Assembly: GCA_028554645.1 (NCBI GenBank)
Contig: JAQOOI010000062.1
Span: 806,001 to 870,000 of the forward strand
Source of the DNA: Omphalotus guepiniiformis
Lineage: Eukaryota; Basidiomycota; Agaricomycetes; Agaricales; Omphalotaceae
DNA: 64,000 nucleotides
Reading direction: 5' to 3'
Part shown: one piece after another, positions 1-12,479 of the stretch
Layout: every line of letters starts with the position of its first letter
Numbering within the stretch: the stretch's first letter is position 1
Made by a program: the position numbers and the translations under genes
Notes under the pieces: generated by a model
The model's input: the letters and a program-made list of their open reading frames with translations, nothing else
The model's database searches: none
Told to the model about the DNA's origin: nothing

Positions 1-1330
1 TTTGCTCTCAGTCAGGATCGGCTTCTGCTGGCACACGGTTAGGATGCGCTTCAAAATAATCTGGCTGTTGTGACTGATTCGGAGACACCCATGTTACAGT
101 CAATTCATCCTCAAGAGGTATCCTACCATAAAGGATCTTAATCCTGACCTTCCGGTCCTTATTCGAGAAGCAAAGGATACACCTGCGCGAGTGTTTGCAA
201 GATTTGGTGCGTTCACAGTCATATGGTTTATTCTGTCCAGACTTTGCTAATGGGGTCGCCGCCACACAGAGAAAGGTGTCGAGAAACATGTCGAACTAGA
301 CAACCTATCCGCTAGTGATGTAGAATCGAAAGTTGCACAATTACTGGGCTCATAACGATGCTGTTGAGTTATGGACATTGAAAAGTAACCCCAATTGAAC
401 GAACTGTCGCTTTCGCTGAGTCGTGATCTCCCTCCTGAGTTCTGCCTATGTTCCATGGCTTCACTGCTGCACATCTTAGAGGAATTTCTGGTAACTCTTT
501 GTTGTTTTGAAAGTTGTAGTTGTCGTTCTGGTGCATGGTGCGTAAGGTCTTTCGGAACGAATCTTGCAACTCCATCAGGGTGCGGAAAAGAACGCTTCAA
601 GGCACGACGCACTCAGTAATTGGAAGCAAGGAGCTCTAGCTTGTGGGATCCAAGACCATACCGCTCTCTCGGAAGGTGTTTTTTTGGCTCGAAATTGAAG
701 CGAAAGCTCTTCGAAATACGCTTTCGCTCAGGTCGCTTGAGGTAAAGCTTTTTTTTCATGAATTCGTTTTCATAAATTATCTAAGTACTTTGACAGGTCG
801 CCTAATGAGGTTACTACGCACAAGGATGAGCTCCGAGCTCTCCCTGAATACCTCCGTGCATCAAACTATCGCTTCCGTCAGGAACCAATTATCTTCATCC
901 AATTCTGCAGAGGTTCTGAAGTTGCCGTGCCAAGATACTTGAGATCCTTCAATGCTTAGATTATAAAATTATAGAGCTAAGAGCTTGGATTAGATCACAT
1001 GCTTTATCTTGGTTTAGGTCCTGCTTTTCCGCCTCGCATTCCGCTCGTGGAGACGACCTTTTTAACAAACTTGGCATCAATTTTGTACATAAGTGATCCT
1101 GCATGTGCAGATGACCCAGGTCCGGAAAGTACGAAGTACTTCCGCTATCATCGCCCAATATGTTCCCACCTAGCACCAACTTGACGCTATCATGTAAGTC
1201 TTCACATTCCTTATCAATTACTTCCCGCAACTCAAATACTGGGCGTTCTGCAGAATGATCTAGGCAGTTTTGTCTTCCTCTTCTCCGTCTATTCGCCTGT
1301 GTGAGCTTACCTCGTTGAGCGCACACAATA
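1..1330. other. Left-edge region without a recognisable gene
   Basis: I see no recognisable protein family here. Several open stretches exist on the minus strand (247-612 and 961-1326) and short ones on the plus strand. None shows a known motif, a convincing start or a set of in-phase exons. The right part is presumably the promoter and 5' leader of the peptide transporter that starts at 1331. A terminal exon of a minus-strand gene lying outside the window cannot be excluded for 1-612. Confidence 0.4.
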
Positions 1331-3769
1331 ATGGCCGGATTGCAAAGCGATGATCGTGCAGAGCTTGCAGCGATGCATGAAATCGCGCATCAGGAATTCG
1401 AATACAAGAAAGAGCACCCTGAATCTGCTAGTGTTAGTACTGATCACGGTCTGGATGGTGTTCATGATGGATTGGAATTCCCTACGGAGGAGGAACGAGC
1501 GACCCTTCGTCGAGTATCAGATACGATGCCGTGGGCATCCTACTGTGCGTATTATTTCAGTTGTCAAGAAGGTGGTGCGCTAATGCTTTTGAAGTGATTG
1601 CATTCGTAGAGGCCGCGGAACGCTTTTCTGTACGTGCCTTTTATTTCGCCTTACGTTTCGTATCTGATTCTAAAAACCGTTGCGCATAGTATTACGGCTC
1701 GTCGGTCGTATTTGTATGTCGTTACCCGCCTTCTTTGGATTGACATATATTCTAAGTATATTTTCCGGACTAGACCAATTTCATTCAGCAACAGCTACCA
1801 CCCGGATCTCATACAGGTGCTGGAGGCGGCGGAGATGGTCAATCTGGTGCGCTGGGTAAAGGACAGCAGACGTCAAGCGGGCTTACGACTTTCTACTCAT
1901 TCTGGGCATATGTCGTGCCTCTGTTCGGAGCCTACCTCGCTGACGCCCACTGGGGAAGATTTAAGACCATTAACGTTGCTGTTTGCGTCGCTCTGGTTGG
2001 TCACGTCATCCTGATTGTCTCTGCCGTTCCCGGTGTCATAGAGAAACCCGATAACGCTTTAGCCTGCTTCGTCATCGGGATGATTGTAACTGGGTTAGGT
2101 GCGGGTTGTGGTGCCTATTTTCAACGACTCGTGGACTCATGTTTGCTCTCTAACAGGAACTGGCATGTTCAAGCCAAATATATCTCCTTTGATTGCTGAA
2201 CAGTACAAGAGAACAAAACTTTTTGTCGTCACCACCAAAACAGGTGAACGAGTTATCGTTGACCCGACTTACACTGTCTCAAGGGTTTACATGGTCCGTG
2301 TTCCATTCACATTTTTCCTTGCACTAGATCTTTGATGATCGCTTCGCCAGTACTTTTATCTTTTCACCAATGTCGGTGCCCTTGTAGGACAAATTACTAT
2401 GACTTACGCCGAGAAGGTGAGTGTTGGTTTTGTACTTTCCAGCGTGAGCTAAACTTGTTCCGTTAAATTAGTACGTTGGGTTTTGGCTTGCATACACGCT
2501 TCCGACAGCGGTCTTTTTGTTGTGTCCCTTTATCCTATTCTTCGGTCGCCGTCATTATGTCCACTCGCCTCCCACGGGTTCTGTTCTCGCTACTGCTCTG
2601 CGTCTTTTCCGTTTCGCAGCTAAAGGCAGATGGAGTTTGAACCCTGTGAGACTGTGGAAGAACTTCAACACAGATGATTTCTGGGAGAATGCCAAGCCAA
2701 GCAAGCAGGATGTGATTCCCAGTTGGATGACATTTGATGATCACTGGGTTGACGAAGTTAGGCGTGGTCTGAAAGCTTGTGCTGTGTTCATCTGGTATCC
2801 CCTCTACTGTACGTCTCATGGTCGTCTTTCGCCTCTCCCTATAGCGCCGCTAACGAGCTCCTTCTAGGGCTTGCGTATGGCCAACTGAACAACAATCTGA
2901 CATCGCAGGCTGCGACTATGTCAGTACATGGTTTACCTAACGATGTTTTATCAAATCTCGACCCATTTGCTTTGATCATCTTCATCCCAATCTGTGACGT
3001 CTTTGTATGTTATTGCGCTCCATCTACTACCAAGAGTGTTACCCATGAGCCATTACTTGCTTTTTTTCTAGTTCTTTCCATTCCTCAAGCGTATCGGTCT
3101 CAATTTCACTGCGCTAAAGAAGATCACTGCTGGATTTGCAACTGGCGCCGCAGCAATGATTTGGGCAGCAGTCGTGCAGCATTATATTTACAAGGTATTT
3201 GACAGCATGATACTTCTCGTCATAAAGGAGCTCTGACAGGCGTATCTTCTATAGACTAGCCCATGTGGCTACAATGCAAATAGCATTGATTGCGACGGAG
3301 TGTCCCCTCTAAACGTTTGGATTCAAACAGGATCGTACGTGTTGCTATACTCACTACTTCCCTCTTTTATCCTAGCTGACAATGAACTCCTTCCTAGGTA
3401 CGTTCTGATTGCTTTTAGTGAAATCTTTGCATCAATCACTGGGCTCGAGTATGCTTTCACCAAAGCGCCGAAGAACATGCGCTCTCTAGTCATGGGTGTT
3501 TTCTTCCTTATGAATGCTTTTGGTTCAGCCTTATCGGAAGCCTTCTTGCGTATGTCATATGTGCTCCAATTGCTCTTACAGTGTTCCTTATACTCTCTCC
3601 CACAGCTCTTCTCAATGACCCGTTGTTGGTGTGGAACTATGGTGTGGTGGCCGTCATTGCTGCAGTCGGAGGCGTGCTGTTCTGGTTCTCTGTTGCCGGG
3701 TTGGATGCTCGTGAAGACGAGCTTAACAATTTGGCCGATGGACACATGGTGGCCACGGAAAAGCAGTGA
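1331..3769 (+). CDS. PTR2-type proton-coupled di/tripeptide transporter
   Basis: Plasma-membrane peptide/H+ symporter of the POT (PTR2) branch of the major facilitator superfamily, importing di- and tripeptides. About nine exons join in frame. After an acidic cytosolic N-terminus of some 70 residues, introns at 1545-1594 and 1630-1689 remove cleanly to create the family signature ERFSYYGSSVVF. Further family motifs follow: FGAYLADAHWGRFKT, the PTR2 signature GTGMFKPNISPLIAEQY near 2160-2200, and GLAYGQLNNNLTSQA near 2870-2910. A run of hydrophobic helices ends near 3700 and a short charged tail ends ATEKQ. ATG 1331 is chosen because the acidic N-terminus before the first helix is typical of fungal PTR2. 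I see no frameshift. Substrate range cannot be read from sequence; oligopeptide import is family knowledge. Confidence 0.92.
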
Positions 3770-4176
3770 AATTGCCAACAACTTCCTTGACTTTCTTGAC
3801 TGTATTTGTTTATGTGTTAAACGAAGTTGATGATTTATGAATTTTCCCTACTCAATACACAAAGCGAGTCTTAGCGAGACGAAATTTACTTTATGGCCAG
3901 TGGTTGGAAGTTCTTTGACCACTGAGCACGTCACGAAGGCGACTATCAATGACATTGCATGTCAGATACAATACATCACAGACCTTAGTATAAATAATAG
4001 ATGTCGGATGCAGGGTGTGTATAGTTTAAATTGCACGCGTCTAGTGTCACATGACCATATCGCGTCGCGTCGCCGTCATGTGTTCCAGTTGTGTTCCTTA
4101 CCTTCCCACTCTTTATCTTTATCTTGGTCAACCAGACTGAGCAGACCACAGCAGAAATAGGCTATAGCAACTCCCA
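3770..4176. other. Intergenic spacer, 3' UTR and promoter
   Basis: This is the 3' flank of the peptide transporter and the 5' flank of the next plus-strand gene. I see no conserved coding motif. No clear TATA box stands out before 4177. Confidence 0.5.
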
Positions 4177-6274
4177 ATGAGAACTATGAACATAAATCGC
4201 TCTACTGAGCTCACTTTCAACTCGGATGCAGAGTCTGTACACCGATCTTTACTCAAGCTTGGTCTACCTCAACACGTCACCCTCGAAGAATTCCAGCGTC
4301 TTTACCGCGGCACTTTGGGTGACGCGTTGCTGTTCATCAGCGAACATCTCAAGGGAAGACAGGAGGTTGCAGATGCAAGGAACCGAATCCAATGGTCGAG
4401 AGTTGTCTGTATTTTCTTCCACCCGTCGAATCTCAACAATGCATTCGGGTTGGGTTCCGACTTCTTGAACAAACGATTAACAATGATCTCTGACTCTGAT
4501 TCGAACTATACTAGGTCGAGAGTGAGCAAGAGTAAATCTCTCATGAAACAACCGGAAATTCTATCCACGGCACGATCGTCAGAGGATGTGGCTGCTTCGA
4601 GGCTCAGGAAAGCGAAGAAAGATATGGAGGTGTATGGACAAGAGCTTAAGGAGCAGTTGAACGTTGTTGAGAGTCTCGGTGGGTCTCTTTGAAACCTTCG
4701 CACCTCTATCTTGATACTATCATGAAGTGGATTTAAGAACAGGAAATTTCAGACTTGAAACGTCAAGTTGAAGCTAAGAGACGCGTGTCGATGATGCTAG
4801 AAGCTCTTAAGGATAAAGAGGGGGAGAGATTGCGGCGATTTGAAGAGATGAATGCTTTGTTGAAGGAATTAAATGGGTGAGAGATTCACTATATTTTTGA
4901 TGAGTTATTTCAAACCTTGATCACAGTAAAGCTCGTCCCAAAGAAACTATGGAGATACATACATACACTTCACCAAATGAATGTCAGGATGCTACAGCAA
5001 TGCAACAAATCTCCAGCCTATTACGATCATCGCGAACTCGGGATGTTTTAGCTGTGCGTCAGTCCACTGGAAGCACCATGAGAACACTTCTAGACTCTCC
5101 TTTAGCTAACCTTGAAGCGTATCACATACGTCTGTCTCGCATCGCTCAACATGACACGAGTACGGATCTCCTTGGCTTAAAAACGGAATTGAAGAAACTA
5201 GTGGCGAGTAAATTAGGTACTCGTAACTTGCAGGATCCGGAGGTAGTAAAGGTTTTGTGCGTAGTGATTTGTGTGTTCATATTCGGACGTATCTGACTAG
5301 TTTTTGACATAGTGATGCTTTTGTCAAAGCTGCTCGGTCGAGGGCTCAACATGCCGTGGGGTACCAGCCCTATGCTGAGACCAGAAGGCCGGTGCGCATT
5401 ACGACGAAGCAACTACAGGCTTTGGCATTGGAAGATGTGAGCGCTTGGCTTGCTATTCATCGTAGAACGGCCTTTTGATCTGCTTTTGCAGAAGCGAAAG
5501 GAGAAAGCCCTCCAAGACCGCGCTGATCTTTCCATGGGTTTGGCTGTGGCCTCGGCTTATATGGTGGATTCGGTGAGTATCATGTTAGTGACTATTGCCA
5601 GCCAATCTCAGGCTTCTTTCGTAGAGCGTCGCATTCCAGAAGACGAGCGTACCTTCGCTGCAAAACTTTCTCGAAGAACAGTCGCGCGCGATACGAGGGC
5701 ATATCAATGTCATGAGGTACCATGTCCTACAGGAAGGTCGCGAAGAGAAGGACGCGAAGAGTGAGACGTTTGAACGAGAAGTCAAGAGAATATTGGGGGT
5801 TGGGAGGGCTGCCGTGAGTGTATATCTAAATCAGCGGGAGAAAAGGTTGATCAGTTGTGTAGACACAAGAGAAGGTACTCGAAGAAATTGAGAGACTATT
5901 TCGGCGAGGTGTGCTAATATTTCTCATCCGAACCTGTACAAGACATTGACATCGAATCATCTGCTGTACAGCTCATCAAAAGCGAGAGCATTACAAAGCG
6001 GTTAATATACCTTCACCGCCTCCTCCTACTGATAAAGAGCTGACAATTTTGGGTGCGTTCACGCTAAACTTAACACCTGCATCGTTGGTGAGATGCTAAA
6101 GTATGACCAGCTTCGTTTGACACCACTACGAAGGAGGTGGAGGCAAAGACAGTAAAGCTGCTGACAAGAAAAATCGCAAAGGCAAAGTTGGGAAATGGGC
6201 TTGTGAAGGATGTGGAGACATTGTTGAAGGAGATGGAAGTTATCATCGGGCATGGTGGAGCGAAACGCTCATAA
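4177..6274 (+). CDS. Unrecognised coiled-coil protein
   Basis: Multi-exon gene of unknown function. The first exon encodes a compact N-terminal region, with SVHRSLLKLGLP followed by HVTLEEFQRLYRGTLGDALL. Later exons are rich in Lys, Glu, Arg and Leu and look like coiled coils: DLKRQVEAKRRVSMMLEAL near 4750-4800, LGLKTELKKLVASKLGTRNL near 5175-5230, KRKEKALQDRADLSMGL near 5495-5540 and SASFVERRIPEDERTFAAKL near 5610-5665. The last exon closes with KDVETLLKEMEVIIGHGGAKRS and a TAA at 6272-6274. The overall look resembles cytoskeletal or spindle-associated coiled-coil proteins such as augmin/HAUS subunits, but I cannot assign it. Exon borders between 5700 and 6150 are approximate. Confidence 0.7.
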
Positions 6275-6841
6275 TGTACCCTGTCGGTATACCGGTCCGA
6301 GGTCAAAGCTAGTGTTATGTTGGTTCGCGCCCTTTACATGTGAAAACCTATGTGGTGCCCAGTCCTCTCAAAACCAATCGTCTCTCTCTCAAAGGCGATA
6401 TGATATACATGAACGGAGTAACTTAACATTTGCGGTGGTAGTACAAAAGGTAAGCTTCTCTTCATCTAAGTGACAGAACGGTCGTTAATTGACGCGCTTC
6501 GAAATTTACATGGCACAGACACTACTGGCATGGCATCTTCGCCATCCTCGCGTCGGCAATATCCTGAATTCTTCCGGTGGATATCACAGTACTACATAGA
6601 AATTGACATTGTCACCGGTGACGTGACTTGTACGCTGCGCTCTGTTTAGATAGAAGTCGAAAGTCCCGCTCCTTCCATAAACAGCAAGAATATTGACATT
6701 TAGTTACCTTCTAGGCGTGTTGGAACTCCGAATATTCGGCTATATATAATCCTCTCCTTCGACCTATACCCCCCAGGATTGCCTCTTGTTGTCCAACTAC
6801 CAATATCTCTCTCTAATACTTCCTTCGTTAACCTGAAATTC
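6275..6841. other. Intergenic region with promoter of the PriA-like gene
   Basis: No coding motif is visible. The right end carries a strong TATA-like run (see 6740-6750) and a pyrimidine-rich leader just upstream of ATG 6842, as in many highly expressed fungal genes. Confidence 0.5.
6740..6750 (+). promoter_or_regulatory. TATA box of the PriA-like gene
   Basis: The sequence CTATATATAAT lies about 90 bases upstream of ATG 6842. A CT-rich leader follows it (TCCTCTCCTTCGACC and onward). That spacing suits a start site near 6775 and a leader of roughly 65 bases. Assignment is by position and consensus only. Confidence 0.55.
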
Positions 6842-8853
6842 ATGATGAGGCTCGCGCGCCTCATCCCCACGCTCCTTCTCTCATCTCTGACAACATTCGC
6901 GCCCTCAGTCGATGCTCGCGGTCATGCCAAGCGTGCGGCACATACTGCCATCTCCCAGAGACAATATCGTCCCCAGCACATTGACTCCCGCGATCTGCTC
7001 GACATTTGTGTCAATCTAGACGCTATTGTAGATCTCAACCCTTTGCTTTCCACTATTCTTGGTCATGTCGGACTGTGTCTTTGCTTGAAAGTGAGTTCTC
7101 CAGCATCTACTGGTACCTCGCCTTTCTCACTTTGACTAGGACCTTGACGTCTTTCTCGACACTCACAACTTAAACATACTTGGTTTGGATCTCGAAGGCG
7201 AAGTCCGTGTGTTGCTTAACAACTTGGTCAGTCCTCTGCATGATCGGCATGGTTTTCCGATGTCCTAATTGTCCGTCCTTGCCAGATCTCGGCTCAACCG
7301 CCTTGCAGTGCACTTCCTCCGCACGCTCAACGCGTTTGCACGTATGAGAATCCCTGCAGTTTTCAGTGCGACATCGGGTACACTCAGGTTGGCGGCCAGT
7401 GCGTCTGTGCACCTCCGAATCTGGTTTGCAAAGGCCAATGTAGTTCGTTCCCGAATGTAAGTGAGCGCGTACATGTTACGTTCTTGATCAACGATCTGAT
7501 ACTCTCGAGGTTTTCAGGGCTGTCCCAGTGATCCATCCCACGTCCCTCGCTCTCGAAAGAAACGTGCGGGGAAAGATCTAACCTTCGCGGAAGCTCAGGC
7601 GTTCTGTGGTGATAAGGTTGTTTGTGGTGTTCCCATGGGTTCTAAAAACGCCTTTGACTGTATCGACGTCCGTTTCGCTGTGGATAGCTGTAGGTCTTCT
7701 TCTGTTTTTTGGATCTGTATAAATGATCTGTAATAACGAATTCTTGTATATAGGCGGAGGTTGCATGTATGCGCATCCTTGGTCTGCAGAAGTCGCACAA
7801 TCTGCTCGAGGACAAGATTGCTCTTCTCTCTCTACACAGCATGCTCTTAGTCATAGATGCGAGTCTGGTAGATGCATTGCGACTTGCGCCGATGGTTATA
7901 GCCCTAGTGGCGCTGGTTGCGTTCCGGCTGGCCAAACGGCCCGCAGGTCTGTCGAGGTCGCTGTCAAGCCTCTACTTGATACCAAATTGGACCTGGGACC
8001 GGAATTGGACGCTACAGTCAATTGTCTTGGTGCTGACCTGGACCTTGAATCATTAATTCCATCGGCATCTTGTGGAAGTGACTCGAGTACTGTTGCACCC
8101 CGCACTGCTGATTCTGTGGAGGTCGCAGTCGAGCCTCTACTTGATGCTCACTTGGACCTGGGTCCGAAATTAGACGCCACAGTCAATTGCCTTGGCGCTG
8201 ACCTGGGCCTTGGATCACTGATTCCATCAGCATCTTGTAGAAGTGACTCGAGTACTGTTGCACCCCGCACCGAATCTCAACCGTCCACTGATTCTGCGCC
8301 TGTGGTCGCCATCCCCCTCTCTTTGGACCTGGGACCGGAATTGGACGCTACAGTCAATCATCTTCGTGCTGACCTGGAACTTGGATCCTTAATATTATCA
8401 ACGTCTAGTGGAGGCGACTCGAGTACTGTCGCGCCCCGCACTGAATCTCAACTGTCTACTGATTCTGTGGAGGTCGCAGTTGAGCCTCTACTTGGTGCTC
8501 ACTTGGACCTAGGTCCGGGATTGGACGCTACAGTCAATTGTCTCACTGCAGGTTTAGATCTTGGATCTCTTGTTCAGTCCGCATCTTGTAGTGGTGCTTC
8601 CCCGCCTTCATCTGACTCCAGCGGCACTGAGCCCTCTACTTCTGGCGCGCTTGCGCCCCTTAATTCCGGACCCGATCATGGTACTGAGATTGATCTGAAG
8701 CCTCTGGCTGATGCAACCCTGAATTTGGGTCCGGGTTTGGACGATACAGTCAATGATGTCGCTGCTGATATAGGTCTTGGAGGCCTCGTTCATCCTGGGA
8801 CTGCCCGCATCCACGAGAGGCAGAAAGTTTCCATTTATCACCTTCGTGTCTAA
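6842..8853 (+). CDS. PriA-like cysteine-rich secreted protein with C-terminal repeats
   Basis: Secreted protein related to PriA, a Lentinula edodes gene named for expression in fruiting-body primordia; its molecular function is unknown. The N-terminus (MMRLARLIPTLLLSSLTTF) is a signal peptide. Exons at about 7270-7770 carry cysteine motifs of the family: NPCSFQCDIGYTQVGGQCVC, FDCIDVRFAVDSCGGCMY and, near 7815, GQDCSSLSTQHALSHRCESG followed by RCIATCADGYSPSGAGCVP. From about 7945 the protein becomes four to five imperfect repeats of roughly 50-60 residues, built on LDLGPELDATVNCLGADL, SLIPSASC and SSTVAPRT. The repeats are unusual for PriA. The start is the first of two ATGs in a good position after the TATA box; the ATG at 6779 would put 21 residues before the signal peptide. 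Confidence 0.8.
7945..8795 (+). repeat. Intragenic tandem repeats in the PriA-like gene
   Basis: In-frame imperfect tandem repeats with a period of about 150-180 bases. Each encodes an acidic leucine/glycine block (LDLGPxLDATVN), a short linker with one cysteine (SASC) and a Ser/Thr-rich spacer (SSTVAPRT). The first, second and fourth units also share the leader SVEVAVEPLL. The fourth and fifth units are more diverged. The reading frame is kept throughout, so the array is coding and presumably under selection for structure. Confidence 0.8.
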
Positions 8854-9479
8854 AATTTAAGGGTGCTGGACTTTGCCTATCTGGACTCGATCTTGTCACC
8901 GTCATTCTTCCATGTCTCTTTTATATTTCTTTGGGTATAGTTTCTTGGTCTCACAGCAACCTCGAGACCTTGAATGCCGTGAAGTTATTGCTTTCGGTTT
9001 TCTTCCTCATTTGTGAATCATCTTGCTCCACTTGGCGATATGTTGTGTATTCATTCCTACCCGTGGTGAAACCCTTTCGGCTTTTGTATCTTTCCTCACA
9101 TGTTCATTTCGTACAACCTTTGTTAAATGTAACGTTTCACGATCTTTGTGCCATCGCGGTCTGATGAGGTGAAGGCATCTCGAACGTCTCTGTTTATTTG
9201 CTGAGCGCCGTTGAAATCAACTTTGCCTTTGAGACTTGCAGTCTTTCAGCATGCTTGAATATCAATGGATGCCTGTACCAGTTGAGGTTATACTCATTCA
9301 AAACCAGGACCTGATCGTGCATTTATCTATATTGTAAATTTTGCTTTTCCAAGCAGAATGATTGTCCTGAAAAGTATACATACAATGACGACATTCACCA
9401 CCACGTACTTCTGAAATCCGAAAGGAAGTGTTTGTCTGTATACGGGGATGAAAAAACACTGGAAGCAAGATGAGTTAAT
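8854..9479. other. Intergenic region between convergent genes
   Basis: This holds the 3' flanks of the PriA-like gene (+) and the acyl-CoA ligase (-). It is T-rich on the plus strand near 8880-9130, compatible with a 3' UTR and polyadenylation region. I see no gene. Confidence 0.5.
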
Positions 9480-12479
9480 TCATAGTTTAGCGCTAGCCAA
9501 AGCCTCGTTTTGGGACATGGAAACTAGCGGACTGAGAGGTGGAGGAACGTTCTGTTTCCGGAAAACATTAATAAGGATGCGACGTAAAATCTTGCCGCTG
9601 GCATTTCGGGGTATGCTTTCAGTAAATATGACACCTCCTGACAAGCGCTTGTGCTTGGATTTCTCATCAGCAACGTGCTATAATGATGTGTGAGGGCATA
9701 GTGCGGAAAGAGCGTCGTAAAGAGGTAAGCACACGAAACAAGAACAAGGAAGAGAGGGGAGGAAAGGAGGAGGTAGCGTTGATAGCAGGTATGATTCAAG
9801 CTGACCTTGTATATGCTTTTGCGAACGGTATCCGCGTATCTCTCATCGTGTTGTACCGCCGATGCTATTCGTGGTTGGAGAACAATGAAAGCTAGAGGCA
9901 CTTCTCCAGAATATTCGTCAGGAACGCCGATGACGGCTGCGTCTGCGACTTGAGAGTGCATGAGAAGATGGCCTTCTAATTCTGCTGGTGCAACTTGTAA
10001 ACCTTTGACCTGCCAGAGGCCAGAGATGATTATCAGCATGACGACGCCGAGTCGATGGAAGAAAGGACGACGGTACTACCTTAATGAGTTCCTATAATAG
10101 TTGGGAAGATATAACGTGAGGCATGGTACATGCTACGAAAGGCTTCTCCAACCTTAATGCGATCGACTATAAAGATGTCGCCGTTCGGTTTGAAGTACAC
10201 CTGATCTCCGGTCCTTAACCACCTAGAAACGGTCAATTGAACGACACAAGTTGCGCCTGCAGGGTCTAACAGTTACGGACCCGTCAACAAATGTTTGTTT
10301 TGTCCTAATGTGAAAGTGTCAGTGATAGTCAACAAATTCAGACAGCTATTTGACCCAATACGCACGCTTCCTCATTACCGTAATACCCTAAGGCAACTTG
10401 ACCTCCCTGTACATAGAGTTCGCCAACTTCTCCAGTTTGAGCGAGACTTCCGTCCTCTTTAACCACCTTCGTCACTGTTCCTGGCAGGAGTTGCCCGCCA
10501 CTGCCGAGTGTTCCAACCTTTTGCGTTAGAGGGAACTACAAGAATCCGCGCTACTTCAGTATCGCCGGGGAGTTGCTCCAATCGATTCCAGCACAAATGG
10601 TTGTACATAAGGAACTGAAAGTGCAACTCACCATGCTTACGGTTCCACACGTTTCGGTCATGCCTATATAGCAAAATGGCGTTGTAATTAGCGTGCGATG
10701 GCAGCATCACCTCACACGTACCATACCCTTGCCCCAAGTGTGCGTTCGGCAGGACTGCGAGAAGTCCGCTAGTCAAGGACGCACTGAGGGGTGCTGCGGC
10801 TACGATGCAGTATCTCACGCTGGACAGAGTATACTTCTTCACCGCCGGGTGCTGAGTTTAGAGATGGTATTAAGTCAGCGGGAGCTTGTGTACGCTTAAA
10901 CAGGTCTATTATCTTTCACCTTGCACAGCAGCACAGCTTGAGGTGGGACAATCCTATGTCGATGTCAATCAGCACATGTACGTTTGAAAGGACATAGGGA
11001 AGAGAGTCGGGATTCCTACGTCAGATGCGTTATTTGATACCGCTCAATGCTTTGCAAAAAATTTTCAAAGTGGAATTTGGGTGCGAGAACGAGTGTCATC
11101 TAAGTGATCCATTTTGTATCGGAAGTAGTTCTGCCGGTGGTAAGGAGAGGTCGACGTACCCCTGCGTAAAGCATAAAATGTAGCTGAGAAGATTTAGCCT
11201 GGCTCCAACCTTTACTGGGAAGTAACCTTCAACTTACATTATATACTAGACCATATATATCTGCACTCTTTTAGTCTTGACAACGTTCAAGGTGAGGACG
11301 AACTTACGATAGAGAGGCAAAACTGGCAATTAAGCTGTTTTTATAAACGCAACGAAGGAGGAACAACAAGGAAGACTTACAACCACAACAAACATCTCCT
11401 AAACGGAACCTTCGGTCTTCCCATGGTGCATATTCGTTGCCGATTCGATTGAAGGCCGCGGATTGGATGATAATGCTAATGACATTAAAATGTGATATAG
11501 AAACAGCCTTTTGGATTCCAGTAGTACCTGAGGAGGGGGCAAGGAATGCAATTCTTCTCTTCGCTTCGCCTTCCTCGAAAGGCTTCTCGATAACAGGAGG
11601 CAGCAGTCTCCCTTGTTGTATCAGGTCATCAAAAGATGGGAACGAGATTGACTGTGCGGAAGCAAATGTGCTACTCGAGCTGCCTAGGATGACGATACGG
11701 TCAAGGGGAAGAAAATTTTCTGATGCTGCTCCAAGCGCGGCGGGAAGGCAGTCAACGTGAACAAAGAGCAAGGCAGGTCGTGCGATAGTCAGATGATGTA
11801 CTTATGGAATAGAATACTCCCATCAGCGCTAAAAGCTTGTGTTCTAACCATTCACTTACCCAGCTCGCCAACAGACAGCGTCGGACTTAATGTTCTGTGG
11901 CGCCTGCTGAGTATCACTTCAGGCTTACAGGGAAAGACAGAACTTACGCCACGATGCCACCCAGGCGATGAGTGGCCCATACGGTCGGCGCAAAATCTAA
12001 GTACATGCCATCAGTCAACTTTCCAACAAGCTAGAAGATATGTCTCACTAATATGATTGAAGCTCATGATCGAAACTAGCGATGAGAAGACCCATAAGTA
12101 CCCGACCGAATCGCCTCAGGGGCAAAACTTACCGATATCTCCCTCATCTCCGAATTTATTCAGTCAAGGACAGCTTTGACAAGTTCAAGTGAACAAAGAC
12201 ATACTGAGATTCCAGTTGGTTTGTATGGCGGATGCGAGATGTTGGGTACGTGCTCGTAACTGCAGAGTGGGGGTTAGCAGCTTTCAAGTAGGTTTAGCAC
12301 AATCGAGGCACCTGGTCTATGAACACTTGCTCTCCGGTTATGTCGTCTACCAAACATGGTGTACTCGCGAGTCGCTCTGGGCGCGTACTATGTTTAACTC
12401 CATCGAGTAGAAACTGTGGTATGGAAAAATTCGAAGGTACGTTCAGTGCAGTAGCCGCAGCGTTTTCAGTGAGTGCCAT
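9480..12479 (-). CDS. 4-coumarate-CoA-ligase-like acyl-CoA synthetase
   Basis: ATP-dependent acyl- or aryl-CoA synthetase of the ANL superfamily, which activates carboxylic acids through an acyl-AMP. It begins MALTENAAATALNVPSNFSI and continues with TPCLVDDITGEQVFIDQ. Short introns then separate WATHRLGGIVA, VGELVHHLTIARPALLFVHV, the P-loop APSSGTTGIQKAVSISH near 11530, AAAPLSASLTSGLL with GQGYGTCE near 10740, GEVGELYVQGGQVALGYYG near 10420, RTGDQVYFKPNGDIFIVDRIK near 10180, VKGLQVAPAELEGHL near 9990 and the catalytic-lysine motif PRNASGKILRRIL near 9590. The protein ends ASAKL; AKL fits a type 1 peroxisomal signal. I checked several exon joins and they stay in frame, so the gene looks intact. 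Substrate (phenylpropanoid or fatty acid) is not decidable. It lies downstream of the desaturase on the same strand. Confidence 0.85.

Noticed and set aside
9480..12479. Idea that the acyl-CoA ligase is a pseudogene because it appears broken into many short frames
   Set aside because: Removing short GT-AG introns restores one frame through all ANL motifs, so it looks intact.
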